Program-made: the position numbers and the translations under genes
Part shown: piece after piece, positions 33,986 through 44,388 of the stretch
Position numbering within the stretch: position 1 is the first letter of the stretch
Layout of the letters: every line of letters starts with the position of its first letter
Origin: Globodera rostochiensis
Lineage: Eukaryota; Nematoda; Chromadorea; Rhabditida; Heteroderidae
Assembly: GCA_018350325.1 (NCBI GenBank)
Contig: JAEVLN010000039.1
Location: 408,702 to 472,701 of the forward strand
Direction of reading: 5' to 3'
DNA length: 64,000 bases
The notes under the pieces: model-generated
What the model was told of the DNA's origin: nothing
What the model saw: only the letters and a program-made list of their open reading frames with translations
Databases searched by the model: none

Positions 33986-34429
33986 TGGCTTTGGTGCCAG
34001 GGTGGCCTGGATGAATGTTGATCGGCGTGGATGCTTTGTTGGTAGGGCGAACTCGTGGAAGCATTATTTTCGTTTGGATGAGTACCAGCCTCACCCCCCG
34101 ACGCCCGACTTTTGTGAGCTTTACACTAGGAATTTTGGTATATTCCGGTATCGGTATTATACCGAAATACCGATACCGAATACCAAAAAACCCATTTGCC
34201 AAACCCTAATAAACATATTGTAATAAAAATAGATAACAACTTTCCACAATTTGTTGAATGGAAAAATGCCATTTTTACGAAAGGAAGGACTTTGTAACGT
34301 CAAAAATTAAAAAATGTTAAATTGTTCAAAAATTTATGAAAATGAAAAGCGTTCCGCTGCGAATCAGCCGGAGAAATAGAAAGAAATTGCTAACAGATTT
34401 GGTGTTTATTCAAATATTTGACCATTCAT

Positions 34430-35523
34430 TCAAAAGCTCTCCGGATTTGAGCTGCCAATTTCCTGAACATTTGCCACAGCATTCTCTTCCACAGAATGGC
34501 CAACATCGTTAAATTGCTTTTTCCATCTAAACAAAGTGACTCTTGCAATTTTCAACATTTTGGCAATGTCCTTGTCAATAATTTTAGGATTTTGGTTTTT
34601 AATTTCATAATAACGTTTCATCAATTCCTTTTGTTTGCTGAGGGGGTATAATTGCTGTCGTTTAAATTGCTTTTTCCATCTAAACAAAGTGACTCTTCCA
34701 ATCTTCAACATTTTGGCAATGTCCTTGTCAATAATTTTAGGATTTTGGCCTTTAATTTCATAATAACGTTTCATCAATTTTTTTTGTTCGCTATGGGGGT
34801 ATTTCTTTGGTTCTGTAAAGGAATTTTTAATTAATATTAATAAATAATATAATTTGGCTTGAAAAACTTACTGGATTGGCCAAGTTCACGTTTCCAATTG
34901 TAAAGCGTTAGAAAATTGAGGCCCAACTCTTTCGCGACAGTTTCATCAATTTCGTGATTATAAGAGTTTTTATGCCTTTTTCGACTTAGGCCAAATTCTT
35001 TTTTCCATTTATATATTTTTGAGCGACTGACCTTTAAATGTTTAGCAATTTTTTCATCAATTTGAACCCAATCTTTTTTCGAATATTTTCCTTTTTGCTT
35101 AAATTCTTCTTTTATTGCGTGGAATTTAGACAGAATTTTACGTTTTCGCTTATATTCAGCAATATTTTCGTTCTGTTCTTCGCCATTTTTGGCATTATCA
35201 GAGTGATCAGACTCAGTGAGAGGAGGATTCTGATCAGTTGAATTGGGTTCAATTTGTCCAAGTTGATCAGTTGAATTGGGTTCAATTTGTCCAATTTGGT
35301 TGTTCTGCCGGTCGATTTGGTGATGGACACTTTGTCCAAAGTTTGTTGGCGCCGGTATTTTCAAATCTTCGGCGGCTTCACCTTTGTCCCACCAGCCTTC
35401 TCCGAATATTTCATCAAATGTTTTTAGTGGCGTTTCTTCCAATTTTATTTTTACGGATTTGGCTTTGTCCAGTGAATTTGTTGCGATGAATACCACCATA
35501 ATAAAAATCCAAAATTCTTCCAT
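34430..35523 (-). CDS. Secreted multi-HTH protein with duplicated third module
   Basis: Exons 35523-34872 and 34812-34430 give 344 residues. The signal peptide is MEEFWIFIMVVFIATNSLDK, then the FGEGWWDKGEAAEDLK subtype and two spacer units. Module 1 (KIAKHLKVSRSKIYKWKKEF) is followed by a shortened module 2: the ERKNLIEKFDQMKAELKRDG half is deleted in frame and GLSRKRHKNSYNHEIDE runs straight into TVAKELGLNFLTLYNWKREL. Exon 2 contains module 3 twice in tandem (DIAKMLKIGRVTLFRWKKQF and DIAKMLKIARVTLFRWKKQF), about 56 residues apart. The tail loses the QQFHPNS part. Copy number and order of modules are therefore evolutionarily fluid. Confidence 0.87.
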
Positions 35524-35529
35524 TATATT

Positions 35530-36032
35530 TAGGCAACCTAGCCTCTGAAATTAATAAATATTAATGCTTTGAAAAAATTTTTGAAAGTAATAAATGCCAG
35601 CCCACAATTGAAATGGGTATTTATTTATAAAAATATATTTTTAATAATGATAGCACCCGAATCAATATTCCACATCTCATAAAATTTTTCCTAATAATCA
35701 TCATTTTATAAAATAACGATCGATTGTGAATAGCCAAAATAAAAATATTTTAAATAATTTATTAATTGGCCCCGGAGGAATAGTAAGAAAAAACTCTTTG
35801 TCTACTTATTTTGAGACTTCTGGTGCCTCTCGAGCAAATCCCTTTCGCATTTAAGGCATAGTGAGCGTGAAAGTGCAACCATTATATGAAGCCCCCGATG
35901 AATTCACGTTTGGGGGTTTTAAAGTCATAATCATTCATTCATTTTTGGCGTTTCGCGACTCAGCTGATCTGTTTCAGATATTTTTCAAGCTCAGCCGTAA
36001 AGGATCGATCGAATTTTCTACAGGCCTAAGAC
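35530..36032. other. Upstream region of the gene at 35523, U1 block, no gene
   Basis: The inverse U1 block (GTAATAAATGCCAGCCCAC, AATTGAAATGGGTATTTAT) lies at 35588-35626. The remaining sequence to 36024 shows no supported gene. Confidence 0.4.
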
Positions 36033-36464
36033 AGGGCTCTCAGATCACCTTCGAGAAAATATGGCAACCGGCTCCAAAAATATGGCATTTTTATGGCATC
36101 GAGGGGTCAAAAATATGGCATTTTTATGGCACTTTTCTTAAAGGATTTTCAAAAAAAAACAATTTGTTTTTTTTGAGAATTTTGCTTCACTTCTGGGGAG
36201 GGTCGGCGGTGCCGATAGGCGCCGCCGAGAAAATTTTGAATTTTTGACTCTTATTTGTTAAGAGATTTGCAACCAAAAACTTCAAAATGTACAAATCAAA
36301 GAGCACTATTTTCGGGAATTTTTATTTTTCCCTTAAAAATGAGATTTTTCACAAGGTTCTAAAATATGGCAAAATTATGGCAAGTGTGGAAATATGGCAA
36401 AAAATATGGCAAATTTCCAAAATTATGGCATTTGCCATCAAATGAGGGCATTCTGAGAGCCCTG
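36033..36464. mobile_element. hAT-type MITE, 432 bp, perfect 8-bp duplication
   Basis: Termini CAGGGCTCTCAGA and TCTGAGAGCCCTG are exact inverses, and identical GCCTAAGA octamers flank the element (36025-36032, 36465-36472). The interior has many AAATATGGCATTTTTATGGC units mirrored at both sides, and a GTCGGCGGTGCCGATAGGCG unit at about 36199 shared with 53645 and 30890. No coding capacity. Confidence 0.93.
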
Positions 36465-36769
36465 GCCTAAGAGTGAAGCAATGCCAGAAATCTGCATCCC
36501 TTATGCATGGCGAAAAAGAAAAGGCATTTTCAGATGGCCTGATTAAACACTTTGTGATTTGAAGTTTTTCAATTGCAACAAGGTTTTGCGAAACCTGGTG
36601 GTTCAATAAGTAAATATAGTCTAATTTGTCCGATAACAAGCTTTATGAACAACAAAAGTTCTACAAAAGACCAAAATGAAATCGCAGAAATGCTTGCCGA
36701 GTTTTGTCTTGCCGGTGGGAGTTCGTTTCGCTCAGCTGCTTCTCCACAAATGCGTGATCAGAGACGCTT

Positions 36770-37500
36770 TTTTGAGGGTGTCCGGACTTTTCGACAGTAA
36801 GCGGACTTTTCAACAGTGCTGGACAATTCGACAGCGGCGGACGATTCGGCAGCGGATTTTTAGACAGTACAACAAATTTTAAAAAAATTTATGTTAATTA
36901 AAATTAAAAAAAAAATTTAATATGTAAGCCAATATTCAAAAGATATTATTCCAATTAATATATGTTCTTGAGTGACTGGGCTGGCGTAAAGTTCTTGAGA
37001 TGGCCTATAAAATAAATTTTCCTTATCAATATCTAATGAAAGAATATGTTTGTAATTTGTCTATTTTCGGTCAGATTTTGAACTAAGTTATGTCGCACTA
37101 ATCAAAGCTAATAATCATGGCACAGAATTTTGAAACAGTAAATTTAGGCACATATGAAGGTGTTTTTTACTAAAAAAATTTGAGAAATATAAATGGGCAT
37201 CAGAAATTCAGTGAGATAATCAGAGGCATGTAAGCAGAAGATCATCTAACCAAATTTGTATTAAATTTAGATGGATAAAATATCTTTTGAATATTGGCTT
37301 ACATATTAAATATTTTTTTGAAAATTTTAACTAACTTAAAAATTTTTTAAATTTGTTGTACTGTCGAAAAATCCGCTGTCGAATTGTCCGCCGCTGTCGA
37401 GTTGTCCAGCACTGTCGAAAAGTCCGCTTACTGTCGAAAAGTCTACTGGCGAAAAGTCCTCTGTCGAATAGTCCACTGTCGAAAAGTCCTAGCGTCTTTT
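36770..37500. repeat. Foldback element of CTGTCGAAAAGTCC repeats
   Basis: 36785-36890 (TTTTCGACAGTAAGCGGAC ... AGCGGCGGACGATTCGGCAG) is the inverse of 37345-37445, with a single-copy AT-rich core of about 450 bp. The right arm is extended by further CTGTCGAAAAGTCC units to 37489. GAGACGC and GCGTCTT frame the arms. No coding capacity is evident; it is probably a non-autonomous foldback transposon. 37500-38060 shows no supported gene. Confidence 0.75.
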
Positions 37501-38060
37501 TGAGTGTATCGCAAAAAAGGACTGAGCACACAACTGAGTCAGCTGAAGTTGATATGTATTTGTCCATTGCTTTTGACAAGGATGCGAATTTATTGGAGAA
37601 TTTTGGGCAAAAAAAAAAGAAAATCAACCATTTTCAAGTCCTTGATAAAAAGTAGACAATTCTGGTTGGCCACCGCGCATCGGCATTAGATATGGTTTTT
37701 GAGGATAAATCGAGTCACCTATAATGTCTGCACCCTCAAATGGTCGCCAACCACATAAGTTTACTCAACCCGGCCATTTCACGCTGAGTGATATGAATTT
37801 GAGCGTCGAGGTTGAAACTGATTAAACGTTACAGCGTCAACGCATCTAAATGAATAAATGCCTTTATAACATTAATTCATTTTCGATCGGTAAACAGTGG
37901 CCTTTACATGCTTTGGAGCAACAAGAAGCTTTTGCTGTGAATTAAGAGTGTGATTGGTGAACATAATCAGTGCAAATTCTCGTCCAATAATTCCAAGCAA
38001 AAGTTCGAACTGACGGCGAAAGAGAAGAAATATTTGTTAATTAATTAGCAAATAATTTTA

Positions 38061-40226
38061 CCGTATTTCCTCTATTAGTAGCCCCCCCCCCCTCTATTTG
38101 AAGCCCCCCCTCTAATTGTAGCCCCCCCTCGAGGGTGGTTGAAAAATAGAAGCCCCCCCCCCTCCAGTTGAAGCCCCCCCCTCCAATTGTAGCCCCCTCC
38201 ATTATTTGGCCTCCCAAAACCTTGAGTTTTTAAATATCAAGTAGGTACCTACCTACCTACCTAAGTTTCTATTTTTCGGCATTACCATTTAGGTACTAAA
38301 AATTCAGCGTTTATTAATCAAAAATGAGTGACGAAGATTCTAATGAGGAATTATCACAACAACGTGATATTATCTCAAAAAAACGTCGCATTTTTACAAT
38401 CGGCGAAAAATTGGAAGTCATCAATTTCATGAAAAGCCATTCAATTCATGAAACAAGTCGGAGATTTAAAATCGACAGGAAGAGAATCAGAGAATGGGCA
38501 GGTCAAGAGCAAAAATTGCTTTCTTTGAGGTAGATTTGTTGCAATTGCAAAAAAAGAGTTACTACCTACCTGTAACTTTAGGGAAACAAAATCTGGAAAA
38601 CGCTTGCGACTTGACGGTGCTGGACGACATCTCCGCGACAAAGAGTTCGATGAACAAATGATTGAGTGGATCCGGTCACAACGTGCGTGTAATCAACGAG
38701 TTTCTCGACGAACAATCCAGATTCACGCTCTACAAATCGCAAACCAAGCAGATGACGAGGAAACGATTTTCAAAGTGAGCTTTTGTTGTTTGGAAAAAGT
38801 TAATATGAGTTTTAAGGCGAGCTGTGGTTGGCTTAACAAGTTTATGCTTCGGCATAACTTACGCGTCCGTATTTCTACGACTGTTTGTCAAAAGCCACCA
38901 ATTGAATATGAGAAGAAACTTGTAGATTTTATTCTTTACATTCAGCGGCAGCGTCAATCAAACATCTACCACCATATTTATGCAGCAGATGAAACGGTTG
39001 TTTGGTTGGACGCATCTGCTGGTGGGAAATGTGTAGCTGTTAAAGGAGCAAAGGAGGTAAAATTAACAATATTGCATTCCTTAAACTTAAGCCAAGTACA
39101 TATTCTAACAGGTATCAGTTCTGACAACGGGCCACGACAAACTACGTTTGACCGTAATGTTAACGGGGAGATCGGACGGATGCAAATGTCTTCCTTATGT
39201 ACTTTTGCCTCGTAAACGACCTGATGCCGCAATCGAAGCAAAATTCAAGAACGACTTCATCTTGTTTGGGCAGGATAAATTTGGATGGATGATGCGCTTA
39301 CAGAAAATTATTTGCAGCGTGTTTTTGGACAAGGATTTTTTTACAATCGTCTACTCGTATGGGATTCTTTTCGCTGCCACATCAGCGATTCAACAAAAAA
39401 CGCACTAAAACAATTCAAAATTGATACAGCGGTCGTGCCCGGAGGTCAAACCTATTCCCCCCCCCCCTAAATTGGTACAACTGTTTCAGGCTGCACAAAA
39501 TTCGTCCAAGCAGCTGATGTTTGTTGGAATGCACCGTTCAAGGCAAAAATTCGGCAGCAGTACGAAGACTGGATGCTTCATGGAGAAAAAACGACGACTT
39601 CAAACGGCAACACACGCGCAGCACCAATGAACATTTACTTGAACTGGATTTATGAAGCTTGGGAGGGAATACCGAAAGAAAATATCTCAAAATCATTTAA
39701 AGTAATATCAAAATTTAGATAGTATTTTTACAACAATTTCATCAATTTAAGACATGTGGAATAACCAATGCGTTTGACGGCTCTGAAGATGGCGAAATTC
39801 ATTGTTTCAAAAAAGATGGACCGGTTTCAAATGGGATGCTTCGTTTGCAACAAGCACGCGAAATGGCCGAATTTGACATTTTGGCGGAAGGGATTGCAGG
39901 GCTATTTGAGGAAGTTGATTTGGAACAAGATGAAGAAAACGGATTTGTTAGTGATGGGTCAGTGGAATTATGAATTTTGTGCAAAAAAATATTGTTATGG
40001 TGCTTCTTATCATTAAAGAAATTTAAAAAATAATAGAAAAATTCGAATTAGGTATACGGCGGTACCTACTATGTTAATGGGTACCTACCCAATTCAAAAA
40101 AAATACGTTGAGAAATAGAAGCCCCCCCTCCATTTGAAGCCCCCCCTCTAATTATAGCCCCCCCTCGAGGGGGGGGGGGGGGGTTGAAAAATAGAAGCCC
40201 CGGGGCTACTAATAGAGGAAATACGG
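38061..40226 (+). mobile_element. Pogo-like (Tc1/mariner) transposon, 2166 bp, nearly complete
   Basis: Exact terminal repeats CCGTATTTCCTCTATTAG and inverse are flanked by TA at 38059-38060 and 40227-40228. Poly-C-rich subterminal units of the type TAGAAGCCCCCC or TAGTAGCCCCCC occur at both ends. The interior encodes a six-exon transposase. Clean termini and an almost open gene suggest recent activity, and it may have mobilised the deleted relative at 9047-10234. Confidence 0.93.
38324..39973 (+). CDS. Pogo/Tigger-type DDE transposase, one frameshift
   Basis: Exons 38324-38529, 38582-38774, 38817-39056, 39112-39444, 39490-39701 and 39752-39973 give roughly 468 residues. The N-terminus has a Brinker/CENP-B-like HTH (RRIFTIGEKLEVINFMKSHS, then FKIDRKRIREWAGQE), followed by the second CENP-B-type domain (FDEQMIEWIRSQR, ASCGWLNKFMLRHNL). 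The DDE core shows the three acidic positions at AADETVVW, VWDSFRCH and AADVCWNAPFK. It ends in an acidic stretch, EEVDLEQDEENG. The reading frame changes once near 39283 (before WMDDALTENY), so either one base is missing or an unrecognised intron lies there. The enzyme would cut and join transposon ends at TA targets. Confidence 0.8.
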
Positions 40227-40379
40227 TAAATTATAATAACCTTTCGACAAAATTATTGTCTTCCAAACTCATAAATTCTACGAAGTTGTTTATCGTCTTC
40301 GGCCTTCCCGTTCCCGGAAATTTTATTTTAGCTTTTCCCCGTTCTTCTATTTTCTTTAAAAAAAATTGTATTAAATTTC

Positions 40380-40530
40380 TCTCGGGACTGCCTATCGGCA
40401 CTGCAGAGCCGCCACTAAAAGCCTAAAGTTGACTCATTCTGCAGTTTTGGGTGAATTTTCTTACTAATTACATTATAAATTCAAAATTTTCTCGGCAGCG
40501 CCTATTGAAACCGCCGACTCCACCCCCTAC
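40380..40530. repeat. Dispersed GCCGCCGA unit, inverse copy
   Basis: CTGCCTATCGGCACTGC ... TTGACTCATT ... AAATTCAAAATTTTCTCGGC corresponds in inverse to the unit at 36195-36290, 30885-30990 and 53640-53760. It seems to be a widespread element fragment. No gene is supported between 40230 and 40780. Confidence 0.5.
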
Positions 40531-40779
40531 TCCAAAAGCTTAAAATAGAAAAATGTTTTCTTTTTTCATTTTTTTCAAAAGAGATTTCCAACCATCTAGG
40601 ACATTGCCAAAATGTTGAAATAATTGTTAAAATTCTTTATTTCGATTGGCACAGGTGCCTTAAAAAATGTGCTAAACCTGACTAAATCCAACGAATTGTG
40701 GTTTTTCTTCTGGCGAATTATAATTAATAAAATTTTTTTTTTTCATTTTAGCATTCATTGATTTAGTAGGAAATATATT

Positions 40780-41250
40780 TATGAGATGTCAGGAATATTG
40801 ATTTGGTCCCGGTTCAAAAGGTTTAGGAAAAATATTTATGAGATGTCAGGAATATTGATTTGGTCCCGGTTCAAAATTATGAAGAAAAATATTTATGAGA
40901 TGTCAGGAATATTGATTTGGTCCCGGTTCAAAATTAGAAAGAAAAATATTTATGAGATGTCAGGAATATTGATTTGGTCCCGGTTCAAAAGGTTTAGGAA
41001 AAATATTTATGAGATGTCAGGAATATTGATTTGGTCCCGGTTCAAAATTTTAGAAAAATATTTATGAGATGTCAGGAATATTGATTTGGTCCCGGTTCAA
41101 AATTTTAGAAAAATATTTATGAAATGTCAGGAATATTGATTTGATCCCGGTTCAAAAGGTTATGGAAAAATATTTATGAAATGTCAGGAATATTGATATG
41201 GTCCCGGTTCAAATTAGAAAAAATATTTACGAGATGTCAGGAATATTAAT
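40780..41250 (+). repeat. Nine-copy tandem repeat upstream of an HTH gene
   Basis: A unit of about 55-58 bp (AATATTTATGAGATGTCAGG, AATATTGATTTGGTCCCGG, TTCAAAA, then a short variable end) is repeated about nine times. Single or double copies of the same unit stand at the same place upstream of the genes at 12311, 31662 and 58547, so it is an amplified promoter-proximal element rather than an unrelated satellite. It ends 500 bp before the start codon at 41753. Confidence 0.85.
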
Positions 41251-41277
41251 ACGGGTGAGATAGTTACTAAAGCTATG

Positions 41278-41325
41278 AATATATGAATGCCCATTTCAAT
41301 TGTGGGCTGTCATTTATTACTTTCC
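41278..41325 (+). promoter_or_regulatory. Upstream block U1 before the gene at 41753
   Basis: ATGAATGCCCATTTCAATTG and TGGGCTGTCATTTATTAC directly follow the nine-copy array. Between this block and the gene, 41365-41525 holds a palindromic TAGAGACCGG ... CTCGAG-type insertion resembling the hAT MITEs, flanked by TTAATTTG and ATAATTTG. Confidence 0.45.
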
Positions 41326-41752
41326 ACATTTTTTATAAAAGCTAAATAATATTTATTAAATTGTTTAATTTGTAGAGACCGGAATTTTGAAAAATCCGAG
41401 ATCGAGATTTGTCTCGAAATTCCGAGAGTCCAGGTCTCGGAGTTTTCGACAAGTTTCCGAGATTCGAGACCTGGACTCTCGGGAAATCTCGGTTGGGATC
41501 TCGATCTCGCAGATCTATAATAATTTGTGAATAAAATTTATGAAAATTTTTGAGAGAAATTCTTAACAAAAACATCGAATTTTTAGTTTTCAAATTATAA
41601 AACTAATAAATCGTATCGAAATTTTGAACTAAGAACATAGTGACCAACAATATTATTTTGGTGTACGCAAATTCAAACTTTTAAAACTTTCTATAAAATT
41701 AATTGGAATTCAATAATAATCTCCTAAATTCAGTGGGTTTTGCCCAAATAAA

Positions 41753-43383
41753 ATGGGAAAATTTTGCATTTTAATTTTGGTGGCATTCTTTGTAACAAAT
41801 TCACTGGACAAAGCCGAATCCGTAAAAGTAAAATTGGAGGAATTGCCACTCAAAACATTTGATGAAATATTCGGAGAAGGCTGGTGGGACAAAGGTGAAG
41901 CCGCCGAAGATTTGAAAATGCCGGCGCCAACAAACTTTGGACAAAATGTCCATCACCAAATCGACCGACAAAATGGACAAATTGAACACAATTCAACTGA
42001 CCAGCTTGGACAAATTGAACCCAATTCAACTGATCAGAATGCTCCTCTCACAGAGTCTGATCACTCTGGACAAATTGAACCCAAATCAACTGATCTGGAT
42101 CCTTCTTTCACAGAGTCTGATCCCTCTGGACAAATTAAACCCAATTCAACTTATCAGCTTGGACCAATTGAACCCTATTCAACTGATCAGAATGCTCCTC
42201 TCACAGAGTCTGATCACTCTGGACAAATTGAACCCAAATCAACTGATCTGGATCCTTCTTTCACAGAGTCTGATCCCTCTGGACAAATTAAACCCAATTC
42301 AACTTATCAGCTTGGACAAATTGAACCTAATTCAACTGATCAGAATCCTCCTCTCACAGAGTCTGATCACTCTGATAATGCCAATTCAAGCGAATATATT
42401 GCTGAAGATGAGCGAAAGCGTAAAATTGTCGAAGGATTCCACGCAATGAAAGACGAATTTAAGCAAAAAGGAAAATATTCGGCAAAAGAATGGGTTCAAA
42501 TTGATGAGAAAATTGCTAAACATTTAAAAGTCAATCGCAAAAAAATATATAAATGGAAAAAAGAATTAGGCCTAAGTCGAAAAACCGGTGAGATTTATTC
42601 TTAAATATTTGCTAAAAAATCTCTAATATAGGGGAAAAATTAACAAGTGGGCTCAACTTTCACAATTTAAAATTAAACCCTTACGCTTATAGAATGTTTT
42701 GCTTCTTTAGGGCAAAATTACTCGGACGATGAAAAGCTTAAAATTGTGAAAAAATTAATGCAAATAAAAAGTGACAATTCCGGTGAAGACAAAAAATCGT
42801 GCAAAGAAATAGACAAAGAAATTGGTGAAAGATTTAATGTAAATGTTCGCACAATAAACCGATGGAAAAAAGCATTTGGCTTAAGTCGAAAAACTCCAAA
42901 AAATGACCGAAAAATTTTGATAGAGAAATTTGATCAGAGAAAAGCCGAGTTAAAGCGGGACGGATTCAAAAATTCATTTAAAAATGGATTAAATGAAACT
43001 GTCGCAAAAGAGATGGGGCTAAGCGATAGAACAATTTATAAATGGAAACGAAAACTTGGCCAAACCAGTGAGCATTTCAAGCCTTTTATTTATTTATTTA
43101 TATTAATTACAATTCTTTTGCAGAACCAAAACACAAATACTCCCACAGTGAACAAAAGGAATTGATGAAACGTCTCTATAAAATTAAAAACAAAAATCCT
43201 AAAATTAGTGACAAGGAAATTACCAACATTTTGAAAATTGGAAAAGCCACTTTGTATAAATGGAAAAAGCAATTTGAACGACAGCAATTGGATCAAAATT
43301 CTGTTGATGGTTATTTTGTAGAAGAAAATGCCGCGGTAAATGTTGAGGCAATTGGAACTCGAATTCGGGAGATATTTGAATGA
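41753..43383 (+). CDS. Secreted four-HTH protein with long composite spacer
   Basis: Exons 41753-42587, 42711-43067 and 43124-43383 give 483 residues, the largest member. The signal peptide is MGKFCILILVAFFVTNSLDK, then the FGEGWWDKGEAAEDLK subtype. The spacer covers about 150 residues and contains an exact internal duplication of a block combining GQIEPKSTDLDPSFTESDPS, GQIKPNSTYQL and GQIEPNSTDQN units. Module 1 (KIAKHLKVNRKKIYKWKKEL) is followed by an extra module on its own exon (EIGERFNVNVRTINRWKKAF), then module 2 (TVAKEMGLSDRTIYKWKRKL) and module 3 (EITNILKIGKATLYKWKKQF). Exon 2 is 357 nt with phase 1 on both sides, so it can be gained or lost without a frameshift. Confidence 0.88.
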
Positions 43384-43389
43384 ATGACC

Positions 43390-44385
43390 GCTGCCCCACA
43401 TAATATCGATGCCACGAAATGTCTGGCCTCTATTTTACGTACCTCGGACCCGAATTCGAATAATTTTCAATAAATTAATAGTTTTTCTAGGGGCTTTAAG
43501 GGCCGTAGAATACGAAGCTGACCTTCATTTCACGTAATTCTGAATCCCAGACCCGAATTTGAACATTTTGATCACATTTTCTCAAGTTTCAAAAATCATT
43601 TGAACAATTTCAAGCTTTTCACAGGTTGGCATGATATTTTTGAGTGGGGAATTTTTTCATAATTTTGGGACTAAAATGTAATTTTTGTGTTAATTAATTC
43701 TTCTTAAATTTTCATAAATCGATTTATCAATTTCCTGACAAAGTGGCATTTGGAAATTTTTTTGGTCCTTAATTATCATAATAAATTTTCGTCAATTCCT
43801 TTTGTTCATGTGGGCGTGATTATTTGATACTGTAACTCAACTCGGTCGAAAAAAATTGCTTTAAAAATCATTTTTTCAAATTTTGGAGCAATTTTAGTGG
43901 TGGGTTAAAAAAATGCGGATATCCGCTGACGGATACCCGTATATGATATTTTGCGACAAGGATACGGACGGTAGTCCCAGTACAGGTCCCGGGTTTTCCC
44001 CAAAAGTCTGGTCCCGTACAACCCTAGTTTCATCATGAATCCATTCCGATTTAACTCCACTTTCTTCTGATCAAATGTTTTCGCTCATTTTTTGGATTTC
44101 TTCGAGCGATGGCCATACTGGTATGAAAACTATGATTGGTTTTCTTGGTGTACAAACTCCGGTGGTGGTAAGCCGGGAAAGCCGAAATTTTACATTTTGT
44201 TGATATTTAGTAGACAATGGGATCGGCAAACCCAATGCTTTATGATTTTAATGCAAAACACAACATTAACAAAAACCGGGATGACTAAGCGATGAGAGAA
44301 CAATAAAACCAGGAACAAATACAACAGAAAAAAATAACATATTTTGATTGGTAAGCGTTTTTTGATCCTGGCAAATTGAAACGAG
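43390..44385. other. Intergenic with an HTH relic and duplicated flank
   Basis: A minus-strand relic of a last exon is visible at about 43720-43850 (tail, IAK-less remains, and an EQKELTKIYYDN-like start). 43975-44390 is the flank shared with 1448-1905. Near 43920 there is a short GGATATCCGCTGACGGATACC palindrome. No intact gene is present. Confidence 0.5.
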
Positions 44386-44388
44386 TCA

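Noticed and set aside
38604..39215. Unspliced 203-codon reading through two transposase introns
   Set aside because: The first in-frame intron interrupts the conserved CENP-B-type region, and the extension past 39056 loses the DDE motif that the spliced frame restores.
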